DNA of 64,000 nucleotides, taken from contig CM046354.1 of NCBI GenBank assembly GCA_025403435.1, positions 35,677,533 through 35,741,532 of the forward strand, given 5' to 3'. Origin of the DNA: Artocarpus heterophyllus (lineage: Eukaryota > Streptophyta > Magnoliopsida > Rosales > Moraceae). How positions within the stretch are numbered: position 1 is the first letter of the stretch; each line of letters begins with the position of its first letter. A model generated the notes under the pieces. The model made no database searches. It saw only the letters and a program-made list of their open reading frames with translations, and was not told the DNA's origin. Position numbers and translations under genes: made by a program. Shown one piece after another: positions 22,982 to 34,439 of this stretch.

Positions 22982-25015
22982 TGTTAGACATGTATGCCCT
23001 AGGGAGTAAAAATGTAATAAGTTTTTGGAGATATTTTTTTATCAATAAAGAATTTATTCATTATTTATGTACCAAATCTTGTTCTCTTTACGTTCATATT
23101 TGTTGAATATATGTTAAGCAAACAATAGTCTAAGACTGTCAGTCTAAACCTTAAGAATTAGGCATATGATGGACAGATTATGCGGAAGACATGATTCTTA
23201 AGGTGATGGTCTAAATCATACGATCCGCAATCGAGGGAATAAAGTTGGGCGATTTATTCATGCAAAGATTGTTATGTTGTCTATATCCCTTTTGGGAGAT
23301 GGTTTGTCTTGACCATCGGAGATGGACTCCATGAATAGAAACATTGGCATGTTGTCATAGGTGACAATGTGTTGGATCGAGACATAAAGTGAATTGATTT
23401 GGATTAATAATTCTGTCTTAGCAAATTGATTCACTTTAAACAATCATTTGTGTTGTATCTTAATCCTGAGATGAATAGTGGGCCCGTTGTCTTGACTTAT
23501 GTTTTTTTGATGTACCAAAGGGTGACACCCACATCTTAATAGTGGTATAAATGCCAGTACGTTGGAGGCAAGACTTTTGATGGCGTAGACTTGTTATTCG
23601 TAGATATGGAATCCATAGCTCCTCTTTAGGAGTGATGATATCCTCTTATATGCGTTGTCCTGTAGTTGGAAAACTGGAGCGCTCAACCATTTGGATACAT
23701 AAGTGTAACCGAATGGTATACTATCTTTAGATAGTAAGTTTTCTAATGGTGAGATGATGGAATGTAAGATCAAAATAATCAGGAAGGTAAGATAGAACTT
23801 GTCCTTAAGCCGATTATGGATTATCATATGGGGATACGATACACTATGATATGTCATGGAGACTTGGCTATACGGGCTTCGTAATTCTATGTAGTTCGAG
23901 AGTGTAGCTCCAAGCTTTTAGTGGAGTAGCATTGGAGTTGATAATTATGAAATGTATATTTGGAATATTAGGTTTCATAATTATTGGGAGCTTGAACTAT
24001 ATAGGTCCATTTGGTCCCTTTTGCTAGCTCACAAAATCCTATAATGACACGGCGTGCTTTTCTAATAATTGATGACTTATGTCAGATTTATCAGATTGGT
24101 TTAATTTGGAAGAATTAAATAATTCATGTCTATTTATCGGTTGAATTAATTTTATAATAAAATTAATCCAAGATAAACTTGTTGAATTTTTGAGATCGGA
24201 TAATTTTTGTCTATTTATCGGTTGATTTAATTGGATAAATTAAATCAAGATAAACTTGTAGAATTATTGTGAATTGATTTATTTTCTCAGAGATTATCTT
24301 GATAAAGTTGTTTTGATTAGATAACTTCTCTATTGGGTTATTTGAATTAAAACTGAAACTTTATCCTATAGAATCTCGGGTGGAAAATAAAAGATTCACG
24401 GAGATATTTACGTGGGAGTTCAGCCTATTGTTCGCCTGCCGATGGGGCCTATTCGGCCTGTCGATCAAGCTGTTCGCCCTGTCGATTAGCGACAGATAAG
24501 ATTAATGTTTTTGCGTAGATCTTATCAGATATTGATCTGGACTTGATTCTGTTTCGAGTTTTTAAGACCTAATCTGATAAGGACTGACCCCAGGACCAAT
24601 CGCTATATGAAGGAAGTAAGTCTCATGAGTTACTCAGATCAATTGAGAGATTAAGAGTGATACTCTGCTAAGTGAGAATCTGAAAACTCCCTGAGATCTT
24701 TTATTCACAAATCACGAACACTTGCTTTGTGTTCTCTCGATTGATTGGACGGAGAGTCACCGGTGGAAGAGCTATACATGTGAGCCCATACTCATTCTGG
24801 TCATGGGTAGAGAATAGCAAATAAGACTAGTTGGTTGAGGCTCTTCTGGAACGTTGCTTCTCTTCACGGGTTGCGGAGGTTCTTTGGCACACAAATGTTA
24901 GTAAGACCTATTCAATTTATACATATAGCATGTCAAACTTGTGTTTTAGAAATTACTCTGATATAAAATTTTTAAAAAAATAATTCCGCTGCGCACTTCA
25001 CTTTGTTTTCCAACA
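22982..25015 (+). repeat. 5' LTR of element B3
   Basis: TGTTAGACATG to TTTTCCAACA, 2034 bp, same subgroup as the solo LTR. The GC-rich motif array lies at 24418-24492 and a damaged TATA-like box near 24604 (TATATGAAG). The primer-binding site follows two bases after its end. No gene is seen; the minus-strand frames at 23258 and 23594 recur in every B LTR in the same place and are not real genes. Confidence 0.93.
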
Positions 25016-25017
25016 AT

Positions 25018-25029
25018 TAGTATCAGAGC
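25018..25029 (+). promoter_or_regulatory. Primer-binding site of element B3
   Basis: TAGTATCAGAGC, one base different from the tRNA-iMet-type site TGGTATCAGAGC. It lies two bases after the LTR end. Confidence 0.88.
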
Positions 25030-26665
25030 TATGGTTTTTACATAAATTTACTAGTTTGTAATCATGTTATATGTAAAAATTTTGTGATCTTAATCTCTCC
25101 TATGCTTGAATTTAATTTTATAGAGAGTTTGCACTCTAGGTTTTTATATAATTATATGTTGTCATGGATTATGTGGTGAATGTTTATTAATTAATTATGG
25201 TTGATTAAATTGTTATTTAATTATTTATTTATTAATTAATTAATGCTGATTATGGTTCTTTAGAGGTTAGAATGTGTATCTAGGTTTTTTATGTAATTAG
25301 ATGGCGGACTATCATCTCCGTCTAGGAATTGTTATTTAATTTTAAATTTGTAAGAATTTTGTAATTAAATCATTATTCGGAGGAGATGGATGTAGAAAGT
25401 GAATTTAAAAGATGGATAATGGCGCACCTAGGTATTTCCTGAGTCTCTAATTTTATGTTTTCAAATTGTTGAAATTAAAATTGATGAATTGCATTAAAAT
25501 TATATTTTGTGGAATGGGAGATTTCTGCTCGGTCGGCATGCCAAACCCTCTAGTTCAACAGACCAATGGTCACAGATCGGCAGGCCAGACGTGTGGTTCG
25601 ACAAGCTGAACTTTCATGGGTCGACAGGCCGATCTTTTCGATCGGCAGGCCGATGAAGCATGACCGGCAGGTCGATCACCCAAATCGGCCTGTCGACCGA
25701 GAGCTGGAAAATTTCCAAAAAAGGTGTAATTTTTGCAGTGCAGTTTTAATTTTATTTTTGAGATGATTTTGAGAAACATTAAATTTGGATATGACCGGAA
25801 GTATGAAGTATTTGATTCATACAGGATTGAAGACTTGAAGATGGAAATTACATGAAGAAGGATACAACTTGAGGATTCAAGGATGATAAATCGATATATG
25901 TCTCGATTATTCTCTTATAATCTTAGTTTTCTATTATCTAGGGTGGAACCATAATATTACGGTAATTATTATTTTGCTTGTAGCTTTGCTTGATTGCTTT
26001 GCTTGTCTGCATTATAATATGATTTGCCATGGATATTGATAACATGTCATATAGAATAGGAAGTGCCGCTCATATTAAAATTGTTCATGCATAATTTTAA
26101 AATAAAACCTTGATTTCAAAAGATTGAGTGGGAGAAGGTTTTCGAAGAGAGAACCTATGGCCTCCATCGTTGGTCCATAGGAAGAACATGGTGGTCCCGA
26201 CCCCTAGGAAGGGATTTCTATTATGTACCTGATTAAATCTCTGAGAGGATAAGGTATTTTAGCATGACTTATGGTTGTACACCCCTAGGTGGTGATTATA
26301 AATCATGGATAAAATATTGAAACGATGGTTATACACTCATGTTAATTTTATTATTAACCTCCCCTAGGAGCTCTGTTAATAAAATTAATGGCCAAAGAAA
26401 CAATTATTAATATATGCGGGATCATACGGGTCCTGGATGGCATATATTAATTAGGAGGGGATCCGTGTTCCTGATTGAATTTGGCATGACTCCCCTAGGA
26501 GCTTGTTGAATTATGAGTTGGGAATTATCATTGTAAGGTTGTAATATTTTCAAGGTTTTGACACATAAACACATTTGTATGATTTTACATGATTGTATTA
26601 TCTTACTAAATTATTATGATATGTTTGGTTATGTTTGGTATATGATTCTTTATTGTAGATTAAGA
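25030..26665 (+). other. 5' leader of element B3
   Basis: About 1.6 kb without a credible ORF. It holds a GC-rich array of TCGGCAGGCCGAT-like units at about 25528-25707, inverted relative to the LTR array, and four exact CCCCTAGG octamers at 26201-26208, 26282-26289, 26361-26368 and 26492-26499. The leader of B2 has the same plan and that of B5 a degraded version, so these are family traits. Confidence 0.7.
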
Positions 26666-27682
26666 ATGTCTAAAAATGGTTTATCATCGATACTTAACAA
26701 AAACCTGTTAACTGGTGAGAATTACAATGTTTGGAAACGAAACCTGGATATCGTCCTGTTCTTTGAGAAACTAAAATATGTTCTAACAACCCCTTGTCCT
26801 CCCGAGCCTATGGGAGACTCATCTAATGAGCAATTCCAAGTGTATGACCATTGGAAAGATGCTAATGATCAGGCCCGCTGCTATGTTATGGCCAGCATGA
26901 ATAATGTGTTGCAGGCTCAACATCTAGATTATGAGACTGTGAAGCAGATCTTGGATAATCTTGAGGATCTATTTGGAGGCCAGGCCATAATAAAGCGGCA
27001 AGGGGTGCTTCAAAAACTCTTAAACTGTAGACAGAGATTGGGGACATCTGTAAAGGAGCATATGATGTTGGTCATGGGTAACCTCGTTGAGGTTCAAACC
27101 AATGGAGCCGACATCGATGCTGAAACTCAAATGACTATGGTCTTTGAGACTCTGTCTAAGAAATTTATTCCATTTAGAGCTACATTTAGTTTGAGCAATA
27201 AACGAGATATGACCTTCACATAATTAATGAAACAGTTACAGGAGTTTGAACTGCTGATCAGGGAGTCTCCTATGGGTGGTGAGGCAAACATGGTAGCTGC
27301 TTTTGGTTCCAATTTGAACTCTGGGAATGGAAAGAAGCAACGAGCCAAGAATGGGAAGTCTTCTATTCTTGCTAACACTATGAGCAAGAAGAAGAAGAAG
27401 AAGAAGAAGAAGAACCCAAAGAAGCTTAAGTGCTTCTTCTGTGAAAAGGTTAGGCATATTAAGAAGCATTGCAAGGACTTCCTTTCCAAAGAAGGTAGGT
27501 GTAATCTTCTGTATTTAGAAACTTGTTTGGTTGAGGAATCCAGTGACATTGGGGTCATAGATTCCGGTGCAACTAATCATGTTTGTGTTTCTCTGCAGGG
27601 GTTCAAAGAAACCAGAAGTCTGCTGCATGAAGACATCATGCTTCGGATGGGCGATGGATCCTTGGTCTCAGCGGAAGCATAA
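26666..27682 (+). pseudogene. Element B3 gag-protease, nearly intact but cut short
   Basis: The best preserved gag here. ATG at 26666 starts MSKNGLSSILNKN; the frame runs to a TAA at 27221-27223, and the same frame resumes directly (LMKQLQEFELLIRES). Parts in order: capsid-like domain with FFEKLKYVLTTPCPPEP and VYDHWKDANDQARCYVMAS, a Lys tract (KKKKKKKKKNPKKLKC), an intact CCHC knuckle CFFCEKVRHIKKHC, and the protease active site VIDSGATNHV. At 27680 the protease is fused to LTR sequence by a deletion and stops at 27680-27682, so integrase and reverse transcriptase are absent. This copy could at most give gag products. Confidence 0.85.
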
Positions 27683-29437
27683 AGTTGGGCGATTTATTCA
27701 TGCAAAGATTGTTATGTTGTTTATTTCCCTTTTGGGAGATGGTTTGTCTTGACCATCAGAGATGGACTCTGTGAATAGAAACATTGGCATGTTGTCATAG
27801 GTGACAATGTGTTGCATCGAGACATAAAGTGAATTGATTTGGATTAATAATTCTGTCTCGGCAAATTGATTCACTTTAGACAATCATTTGTGTTGTATCT
27901 TAATCCTGAGATGAATAGTGGGCCCGTTGTCTTGACTTATGTTTTTTTGATGTACCAATGGGCGACACCCACATCTTAATGGTAGTATGCATGCCGGTAC
28001 ATTGAAAACATGACACTTGATGGCGTAGACTTGTTATTCATAGATATGGAATCCATAGCTCGTCTTTAGGAATGATGATATCCTCTTATATGCGTTGTCT
28101 TGTAATTGGAAAACTAGAGCGCTCAACCATTTAGATACATAAGTGTAACCGAATGGTATACTATCTTTAGATAGTAAGTTTTCTGATGGTGAGATGATAG
28201 AACGTAAGATGAAAATAATTGGGAAGGTAAGACAGAACTTGTCCTTAAGCCGATTATGGATTATCATATGAGGATACGATACACTATGATATGTCACGGA
28301 GACTTGGCTATACGGGCTTCATAATTCTATGTAGTTCGAGAGTGCAGCTCCAAGCTTTTAGTGGAGTAGCGTTGGAGTTGATAATTATGAAATGTATATC
28401 TAGGATATTAGGTTTCATAATTATCGGGAGCTTAAACTATATAGGTCCATTTGGTCCCCTTTATTAGCTCACAAAATCTTGTAACGACACGGCATGCTTT
28501 TCCAATAATTGGTGACTTATGTTAGATTTATCAGATTGGTTAAATTTGAAAGAATTAAATAATTCATGTCTATTTATCGGTTGAATTAATTTTATAATAA
28601 AATTAATCCAAGATAAACTTCTTGAATTTTTGAGATCGGATAATTTTTGTCTATTTATCGGTTGATTTAATTAGATAAATTAAATCAAGATAAACTTGTA
28701 GAATTATTGTGAATTGATTTATTTTCTTAGAGATTATCTTGATAAAGTTGTTTTGATCAAATAACTTCTCTATTGGGTTATTTAAATTAAAACTGAAACT
28801 TTATCCTATAGAATCTCGAGTGGAAAATAAATGATTTGCAGAGATATTTATGTAGGAGTTCGGCCTACCGATCTACGTGTTCGGCCTGTCGATGGGGCCT
28901 ATTCGGCCTACCGATTAGCGAGAGATAAGATTGCACATTTTCACGTAGATCTTATCAGATATTGATCCAAACTTGATTCTGTTTCAAGTTTTTGAGACCG
29001 AATCTGATAAGAACTGACCCCAAGACCAATCGCTATATATAGGGAGTAAGTCTCATGAGTTACTTAGATCAATTGAGAGATTAAGAGTGATACTCTGCTA
29101 AGTGAGAACTCCCTGAGAGCTTTTGTTCACAAATCACGAACACTTGCTTTGGGTTCACTCGATTGATTGGAAGGAGAGTCACCGGTGGAAGAGCTGTATG
29201 TGTAAGCCCACACTCATTTCGATCGTGGATAGAGAATAGCAAAGAAGACCAGTTGGTTAAGACTCTTCTAGAACGTTACTTCTTTTCACAGGTTGCGGAG
29301 GTTCTTTGGCACACAAAGGTTAGTAAGATCTATTTAATTTATACATATAGAATGTCAAACTTGTGTTTTGGAAATTACTCTGATATAAATTTTTTAAAAA
29401 AATAATTATGCTGCGCACTTCACTTTGTTTTCGAACA
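27681..29437 (+). repeat. 3' LTR of element B3, first 250 bp or so missing
   Basis: Picks up the LTR at TAAAGTTGGGCGATTTATTC (equivalent to about 23237) and continues to TTTTCGAACA at 29437. The GC-rich array lies at about 28858-28920 and TATATATAG near 29034. The polypurine tract and LTR start were removed by the internal deletion. Confidence 0.9.
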
Positions 29438-29442
29438 AAAAC

Positions 29443-30838
29443 ATTGGCACATTGTCATAGGTTACGATGTGTTGGATTGGGACATAAAGTGAATTGATTT
29501 GGATTAATAATTTTGTCTTGGCAAATCGATTCACTTTAGACAATCATGTGTATTATATCTAAATCATGAGATGAATAGTGGGCTCGTTTTCTTGGCTTAT
29601 GTCTTTTGATGCACCAAAGGGTGGCATCCACATCTTAATAGTGATACGCATGTCGGTACATTGGATGCATGACTCTTGATAGTGTAGACCTGTTATTCAT
29701 AAATATGGAATCCATAGCACCTCTTTAGGAGTAGTTGCTATCCTCTTATATGCGTTATCCTGTAATTAGAAAGCTAGAGTGCTCAACTATTTAGATGCAT
29801 AGGCATAACCGAATGGTATACCGTCTTTGGATGGTAAGTTTTTTGATAGTAAGATAATGGAACGTAAGAGTAGAATAATGGGGAAGGTAAGACAGAACTT
29901 GTCCTTAAGCTGATTATGGATAATCCTATAGGGATACGATACAGTATGATATGTCATGGAGACTTAGTTGTACGGGCTTCGTAATTCTATATAGTTTGAG
30001 AGTGCAACGCTGAGCTTTTAGTGGAGTAGTGTTGGAGTTGATAATTATGAAATGTACATATGGGATTTTGGGTTTCATAATTATTGGAAGCTTGAACTAT
30101 ATAGGTCCATCATGTCCCTTTTGCCAGCTCATAAAAATCCCGTAACGATATGGCGTGCTTTTCCACAAATTGGTGGCTTATGTCAAATTATCAAATTGGT
30201 TGAAATTTGATAAGTTTAGACAATTCATGTTTGTTTATCGGTTAAGTTAATTTTGTGAAAAAATAATTCAAGATAAACTTGTTGAATTATCAAGATCCGA
30301 TAATTTATGTCTTTTTATCGGCTAGATTAATTTTGAATAAATTAATTTAAGATAAACTTATTGAATCATCAAGAATATTTATTTTCTTAGAGATTATCTA
30401 GATATGACTGTTTTAATCAAATAACTTCTCTATTGGATTATTTGAATTAAAACGAAGGCTCTATCCCAAGAATCTCAGATGGAAAATAATGATTCGCATG
30501 GATCATTTATCATGTGTTTATTTGAATTAAAACGGAGGCTCTATCCCAAGAATCTCAGATGGAAAATAATGATTCGCATGGATCATTTATCATGTGTTTG
30601 GCAAGCCGATCTTTAAGTTTGGCCTACCATAGAGTCAGTTCAACAGGCCTATCTGCCGGTTCGGCCAACCGAGTTATAAGTGGATCACGCTTTTTGACAT
30701 GAATTTTATCAGATATTGATACTAATTTGATTTTGATTCAAAGTTTCAAGGCCTTATCTGATAAGGACTGACTCCTAGACCCAACCTTTATAAATAGGAG
30801 TGTGTCTAATAGTTAATTAGGTCAGTTGAGAAATCTAG
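29443..30838 (+). repeat. 3' LTR of element B2, second piece, with 80-bp tandem duplication
   Basis: Resumes the B2 LTR after the B3 insertion and runs to AAATCTAG at 30838, where homology ends. An 80-bp unit is tandemly duplicated at about 30441-30520 and 30521-30599; copies differ at two or three bases, so the duplication is recent relative to the LTR. The TATA-like box is at about 30789. The last 355 bp or so of the LTR is missing. Confidence 0.88.
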
Positions 30839-31768
30839 GCAGATATTGTGGATATTTTACGAACATCCAAAAAAAATCCTTCCTTTCGTATCCATGTTGA
30901 GACTTCAAATCATAGATATTGTCGTAGAAATATTGATAGTATCATGGACATTTTCATCCTTGTGTGTCGACGACCGAAGACGGTTGGTGCTTCTTTGTTT
31001 CAAAGAATATATATTGGAATCTAGTATGTTCTATTCTAAAACCTACTAGATTTCAATCTGACACTCCATGCTGGTGATTGAGGGTGGTTGGTGCTTCTTT
31101 GTTTAAAAAAAAAAACATGTTGGAATCTACTAGGTTCCACTTTGGAACCTACCTGGTGACAATTCAGAACCCCGCATTGACGATCGGAGTAACCTGCAAC
31201 ATGAGGGAGAAAGAAGGAAAGGTAATTTGAAGTTTTAATAAATCATATCTTTTAGTTGAAGAAGGGTAACTTGGACTTTTAATAAACAACCAATTTCTAA
31301 CAAAGAGACAGTTTTAATAAAGTGGTTTGTTGGAGGGTAATTTTAATACGTTGGGGCATTTGGAGGACATTTGAGCTTTTTCTCTTCGAATTATGAGCTA
31401 TAAATGTTTTCATTCACTGCATTATGTTTATTACGAGTGATAAATGTTTTCATTGACTGCATTATGTTTGGTAAAGATTCAAAGTAAGGGAAAATAAGTT
31501 AAGGAAGAGATAAGGGAAAATAAGTTGAGGAAGAGATTTTGGAATAAAAAAAGGATAGATTGTTTTATAGATATAAAGTTAGGAATAAGCGAAAAATTCA
31601 TGGTGACCAGTCACTATTTTTTTAATAATAGAACTGTTTGATATTAAAAAATAAGAAATATAACTTATCAGTAGGGCACAATTTTAAATCGCTTAGATTT
31701 TATCAATTTTTTATAAACTTTTATATTTTTAGTGAGAAATTGTACAAAAAAAAATTATAAACTAATAG
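30839..31768 (+). other. Intergenic DNA with short direct repeats
   Basis: No gene recognised. A 19-bp repeat GGTTGGTGCTTCTTTGTTT occurs at 30982-31000 and 31086-31104, each followed by related TTGGAATCTA-type sequence, so a unit of about 104 bp is partly duplicated. ATAAATGTTTTCATT-type units repeat at about 31411-31470, and AGGGAAAATAAGTT-type units at about 31487-31540. A 67-codon plus frame at 30846 looks like chance. Confidence 0.5.
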
Positions 31769-32352
31769 TAGAGCCGACAATTTTAGACACGGTATGATGA
31801 CATGATACAAAAATGATACGAAATAAATAGGTTTGGATCGACGTTTATTAATGGGGCCATAAATGAGTTGGCACGAATAACAAAAAAATAAATGGGCTGG
31901 ATTCATGCTAACATGTCTAACATGCCTTAACACGGTAAATTAAACGGACCACAAACGAGTCAACACGACTGCCCATTTATGACACATTTAAACTTAAAAA
32001 TAAAAATATTTGAAATAATTTTAGTATGTTAACATTAATTAGATATTGTGTTTTTGTTAATTTTCTTTATTGGCTTTTTTTAAATTTTTTTATTTTTTTT
32101 AATTTTCGGTTAAGTAGATCATAAACATGCCATATATGTATTGTTATCGTATAACCCATCACAGCTTGCTTAGTAATCGTGTTAATCGTGTCGTGCTATG
32201 TTATGTGAGCCATACGTGGGTCGTGTTCATGTTTGCATTTTTGGCTCATTTATTAATCGTGTCGTGTTCATGTTTGGCCTGATCGTGTTGTACTGTAAAC
32301 ATACTAACACGAACACAATGTGCGACATGATTTTACCACCCCTAACTGATAG
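31761..32352. mobile_element. hAT-type non-autonomous element with 8-bp target duplication
   Basis: A 576-bp element at 31769-32344. The left end reads TAGAGCCGACAATTTTAGAC; the right end, read inward on the minus strand, starts TAGGGGTGGTAAAATCATGT, so the termini are imperfect inverted repeats. Flanks are ACTAATAG (31761-31768) and ACTGATAG (32345-32352), an 8-bp duplication with one change, the length made by hAT transposases. The interior is rich in CACGA and CGTGT repeats (AACACGA, GTGTCGTG) in both orientations and has no ORF. Similar CACGA-rich repeats are widespread in plants, from general knowledge. Confidence 0.75.
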
Positions 32353-32439
32353 TAAATTATATCAAATGTTTTGAATTGTTTTAATTGTACTTTAAAACAA
32401 GCAAAAACTCAAAAATGCCCCCCATTAAGATCTACCTTT

Positions 32440-32510
32440 TTTGGAAAAATTAGATGAAACACTCCACCTAGAAATTAAATTGGAGAAATGGCCTTATTTT
32501 TTTTGGGCAC
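32440..32510 (+). repeat. Candidate left terminal inverted repeat of the MULE
   Basis: GAGAAATGGCC, a run of eight T and GGGCA are matched on the opposite strand at 50305-50340 by GAGAAATAGTCC, eight T and GGGCA, at roughly 80 percent identity by eye over about 28 bp, with weaker similarity outward. This suggests an old inverted repeat. The outer boundary is uncertain. Confidence 0.4.
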
Positions 32511-33113
32511 AAGAAAAATATGACATGTCTAATTTGTTTCCTATTTGGCTTCTTTTTATCCATCTCAGCCCTCAATGTTGCCTTGCCCTTCCCAGAGGCA
32601 AAACAAAGCTTCCCCTACCCTAAATCTATATCATAGCTTGCCCTAATTCCATTGGAGCCTCCCTTATCTTAGAATTTTTTTTCTTCCTCCATCGCCCAAG
32701 TAGAACCGAACTCTCCATTCTCATTCGCTGCTTCGAAGTCTCCCCAGTTCTTTCTCCCTTCTTTTCCCAACTCTTTCACGCTCGTAGTTTGTTTCTTGGC
32801 CACCCTCTGTTTCTCTGTTTCTCTGTTCCCCCTCTTCCAGCTCATTCGCCTCTGCCTGGATGATTGTTGCCTCTAAACTAGAAGATTATGAGCATCAGCG
32901 CTAGCAATCGTTGACCTCCATTTCATTGTTCCCTTTACACAGTTTGATGTAGCAAGGCACGATCAATGACCCAATGGAGTTAACCTGTTAAATAGATGGT
33001 CATGGTGTTTTTTTAATTCTTGAAATTGTGAACTGTAATGGAAGGACAATGGAAATATGAATTTGTTCCCAATTTTTTTGGCTGAAAAACGAAAAAACGG
33101 CCATCTTGATAGG
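32511..33113 (+). other. Pyrimidine-rich leader-like stretch near left MULE end
   Basis: From about 32550 to 32880 the plus strand is strongly C/T-rich (for example CTCTGTTTCTCTGTTTCTCT near 32810), as in transcribed leaders of plant genes. It faces inward, ahead of the DUF1985-like gene. A 60-codon frame at 32441 has no recognisable domain. From about 32880 to 33113 I see nothing specific. Confidence 0.4.
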
Positions 33114-33282
33114 CTTGGTAACGTCTATTGTGGGATTGATATGCAGTCTGAATGGGGTCTAAATATGGAGACCTTGTGTCGACCCATATCGACCTTTATT
33201 GCTGCAAATGTGAATGGGGTCGATATGAGGTCTACGTACATAGACCACATGTAGACCCTTCATTGACCCATATCTATCCAAG
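33114..33282 (+). repeat. Left GGTC/GACC repeat cluster
   Basis: Within 170 bp the phrases GGTCTA, GGTCGATATGAGGTCTAC, CGACCCATATCGACC, TAGACC and GACCCATATC recur, mixing a motif and its complement. The same vocabulary forms the larger cluster at 45098-45790. Outside the MULE I did not see it. Confidence 0.6.
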
Positions 33283-34439
33283 CACCCTTATTTTTGTGCA
33301 CTTAATCCAGTAAGCCATAAATCCTATAGTTCCCAAACCACATTAGTTTTGGGCCTGTTTGTGGAATGAATTCCAATCAAAACGATAGAAAAAGTCCATC
33401 CACAAAGTGACTGTATGTTGGATCCTTTCTAAATCAACCCAGTTCACCAACAAAAAGGAAAATGAAACAAAAAACTAGTGTTCATATTTTTGTGTGAATG
33501 TGCAAGGAAATGAAGAGATACTAAGAAGCAATGATGGCTACGAATAAGACAATCAAGGAAGCTTTGTTAAAAGAAACTTTCTTCATGTTGTTCTGCGTTT
33601 GTGTTATGGCCTCACTAAAATTTCGATTGCAATAGATTAGAATTTTTGCACAACAAAGTTATCTTTGCATTAATTTATAGAGCAATACAAGTCGTGTTTT
33701 ACTACATTAGTGCCATATAAAGTAGATAGATAAGGATATACATAAGGCAATATTTGTCCATAATCAGTTACATATTTTTAGATTCTTTTTGAGATATCAT
33801 ATACTTGTAGATTTTAAATTGATTAATATACTAATTTTAAATTCTCTGCAATATATTTTAAGAAATGTACAATTTTTGCCCAAAAAATTCAATATCTATA
33901 CATAAGTCTACTTATGAGCAAACGTTAAATGTATGCTCTTTTCTATCAAAGGCAAGATATCAGACTTATAGCTTTTGATTTTAAGAAAAATCTTTAATGA
34001 AAATTACATGTTATGCCAAACTTACAAAAATATGTTTATTGATCCCACATTTAAGAAAGTTGTCGCACTACTACTTACATTATAAGTTATATCATACTTA
34101 AACATATGTAATATTTATTAAAAAAGAAGTTATTTTCAAAAGATGACATTTATAAAAACTCTCCAATTCTGTATTCCATGTATGATATAACTATTATCGT
34201 GATATTAAGTGGAATGCAACCAAAACTTCATGAAGTTTGTGTATTTAGGGACAGGAAAAAAATGCATAATCTAGGGATGATCAATAAAAATCATATAACC
34301 CAATTAATTCACCCAACCTGATTTGACTAATGCTTCCTTTCAAATGCTTGCTCTTGATTTAACTAATGTTAGCTTTTTTAAAACGCGTGTTATAGCCTTT
34401 AAGACTAGATTTCGTATTGAGGACTGAGGAGCACTACGA
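33283..34439 (+). other. AT-rich MULE interior without recognised gene
   Basis: No coding signal or repeat that I can support. It lies between the left GGTC cluster and the first recognisable exon of the DUF1985-like gene, so it may hold upstream exons or introns decayed beyond recognition. Confidence 0.4.

Larger units (their letters stand above)
22977..29442 (+). mobile_element. Family B copia element B3 (nested, internally deleted, with target duplication)
   Basis: 5' LTR 22982-25015, primer site, leader, gag-protease 26666-27680, and a 3' LTR lacking its first 250 bp or so (27681-29437). Flanks are GAAAC at 22977-22981 and AAAAC at 29438-29442: a 5-bp target duplication with one later change. 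The interior from protease through RNase H and into the 3' LTR is missing in a single deletion at 27680/27681. The two LTRs differ by only a few percent by eye over the first 200 bp compared, so B3 is a relatively young insertion. Confidence 0.93.
13425..30838 (+). mobile_element. Family B copia element B2 (host of two nested insertions)
   Basis: Forward element: 5' LTR 13425-15378, primer-binding site, leader, gag-pol remnant 17078-19350 and 21372-22606, and 3' LTR in two pieces (22623-22981 and 29443-30838). A solo LTR interrupts pol and element B3 interrupts the 3' LTR; removing each rejoins matching sequence. The outer end of the 3' LTR is lost at 30838, about 355 bp short, so its own target duplication is untestable. 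The core of reverse transcriptase is deleted near 21595. It is the oldest layer of this nest. Confidence 0.9.

Noticed and set aside
23258..23857. Minus-strand frames of 61 and 87 codons that recur in several places
   Set aside because: They recur only because the family B LTR recurs; they lack domains and are broken in several copies.
27127..27558. 143-codon minus-strand frame rich in Phe
   Set aside because: Antisense of the Lys-rich tract and knuckle of B3 gag; the Phe run is the complement of the Lys codons.
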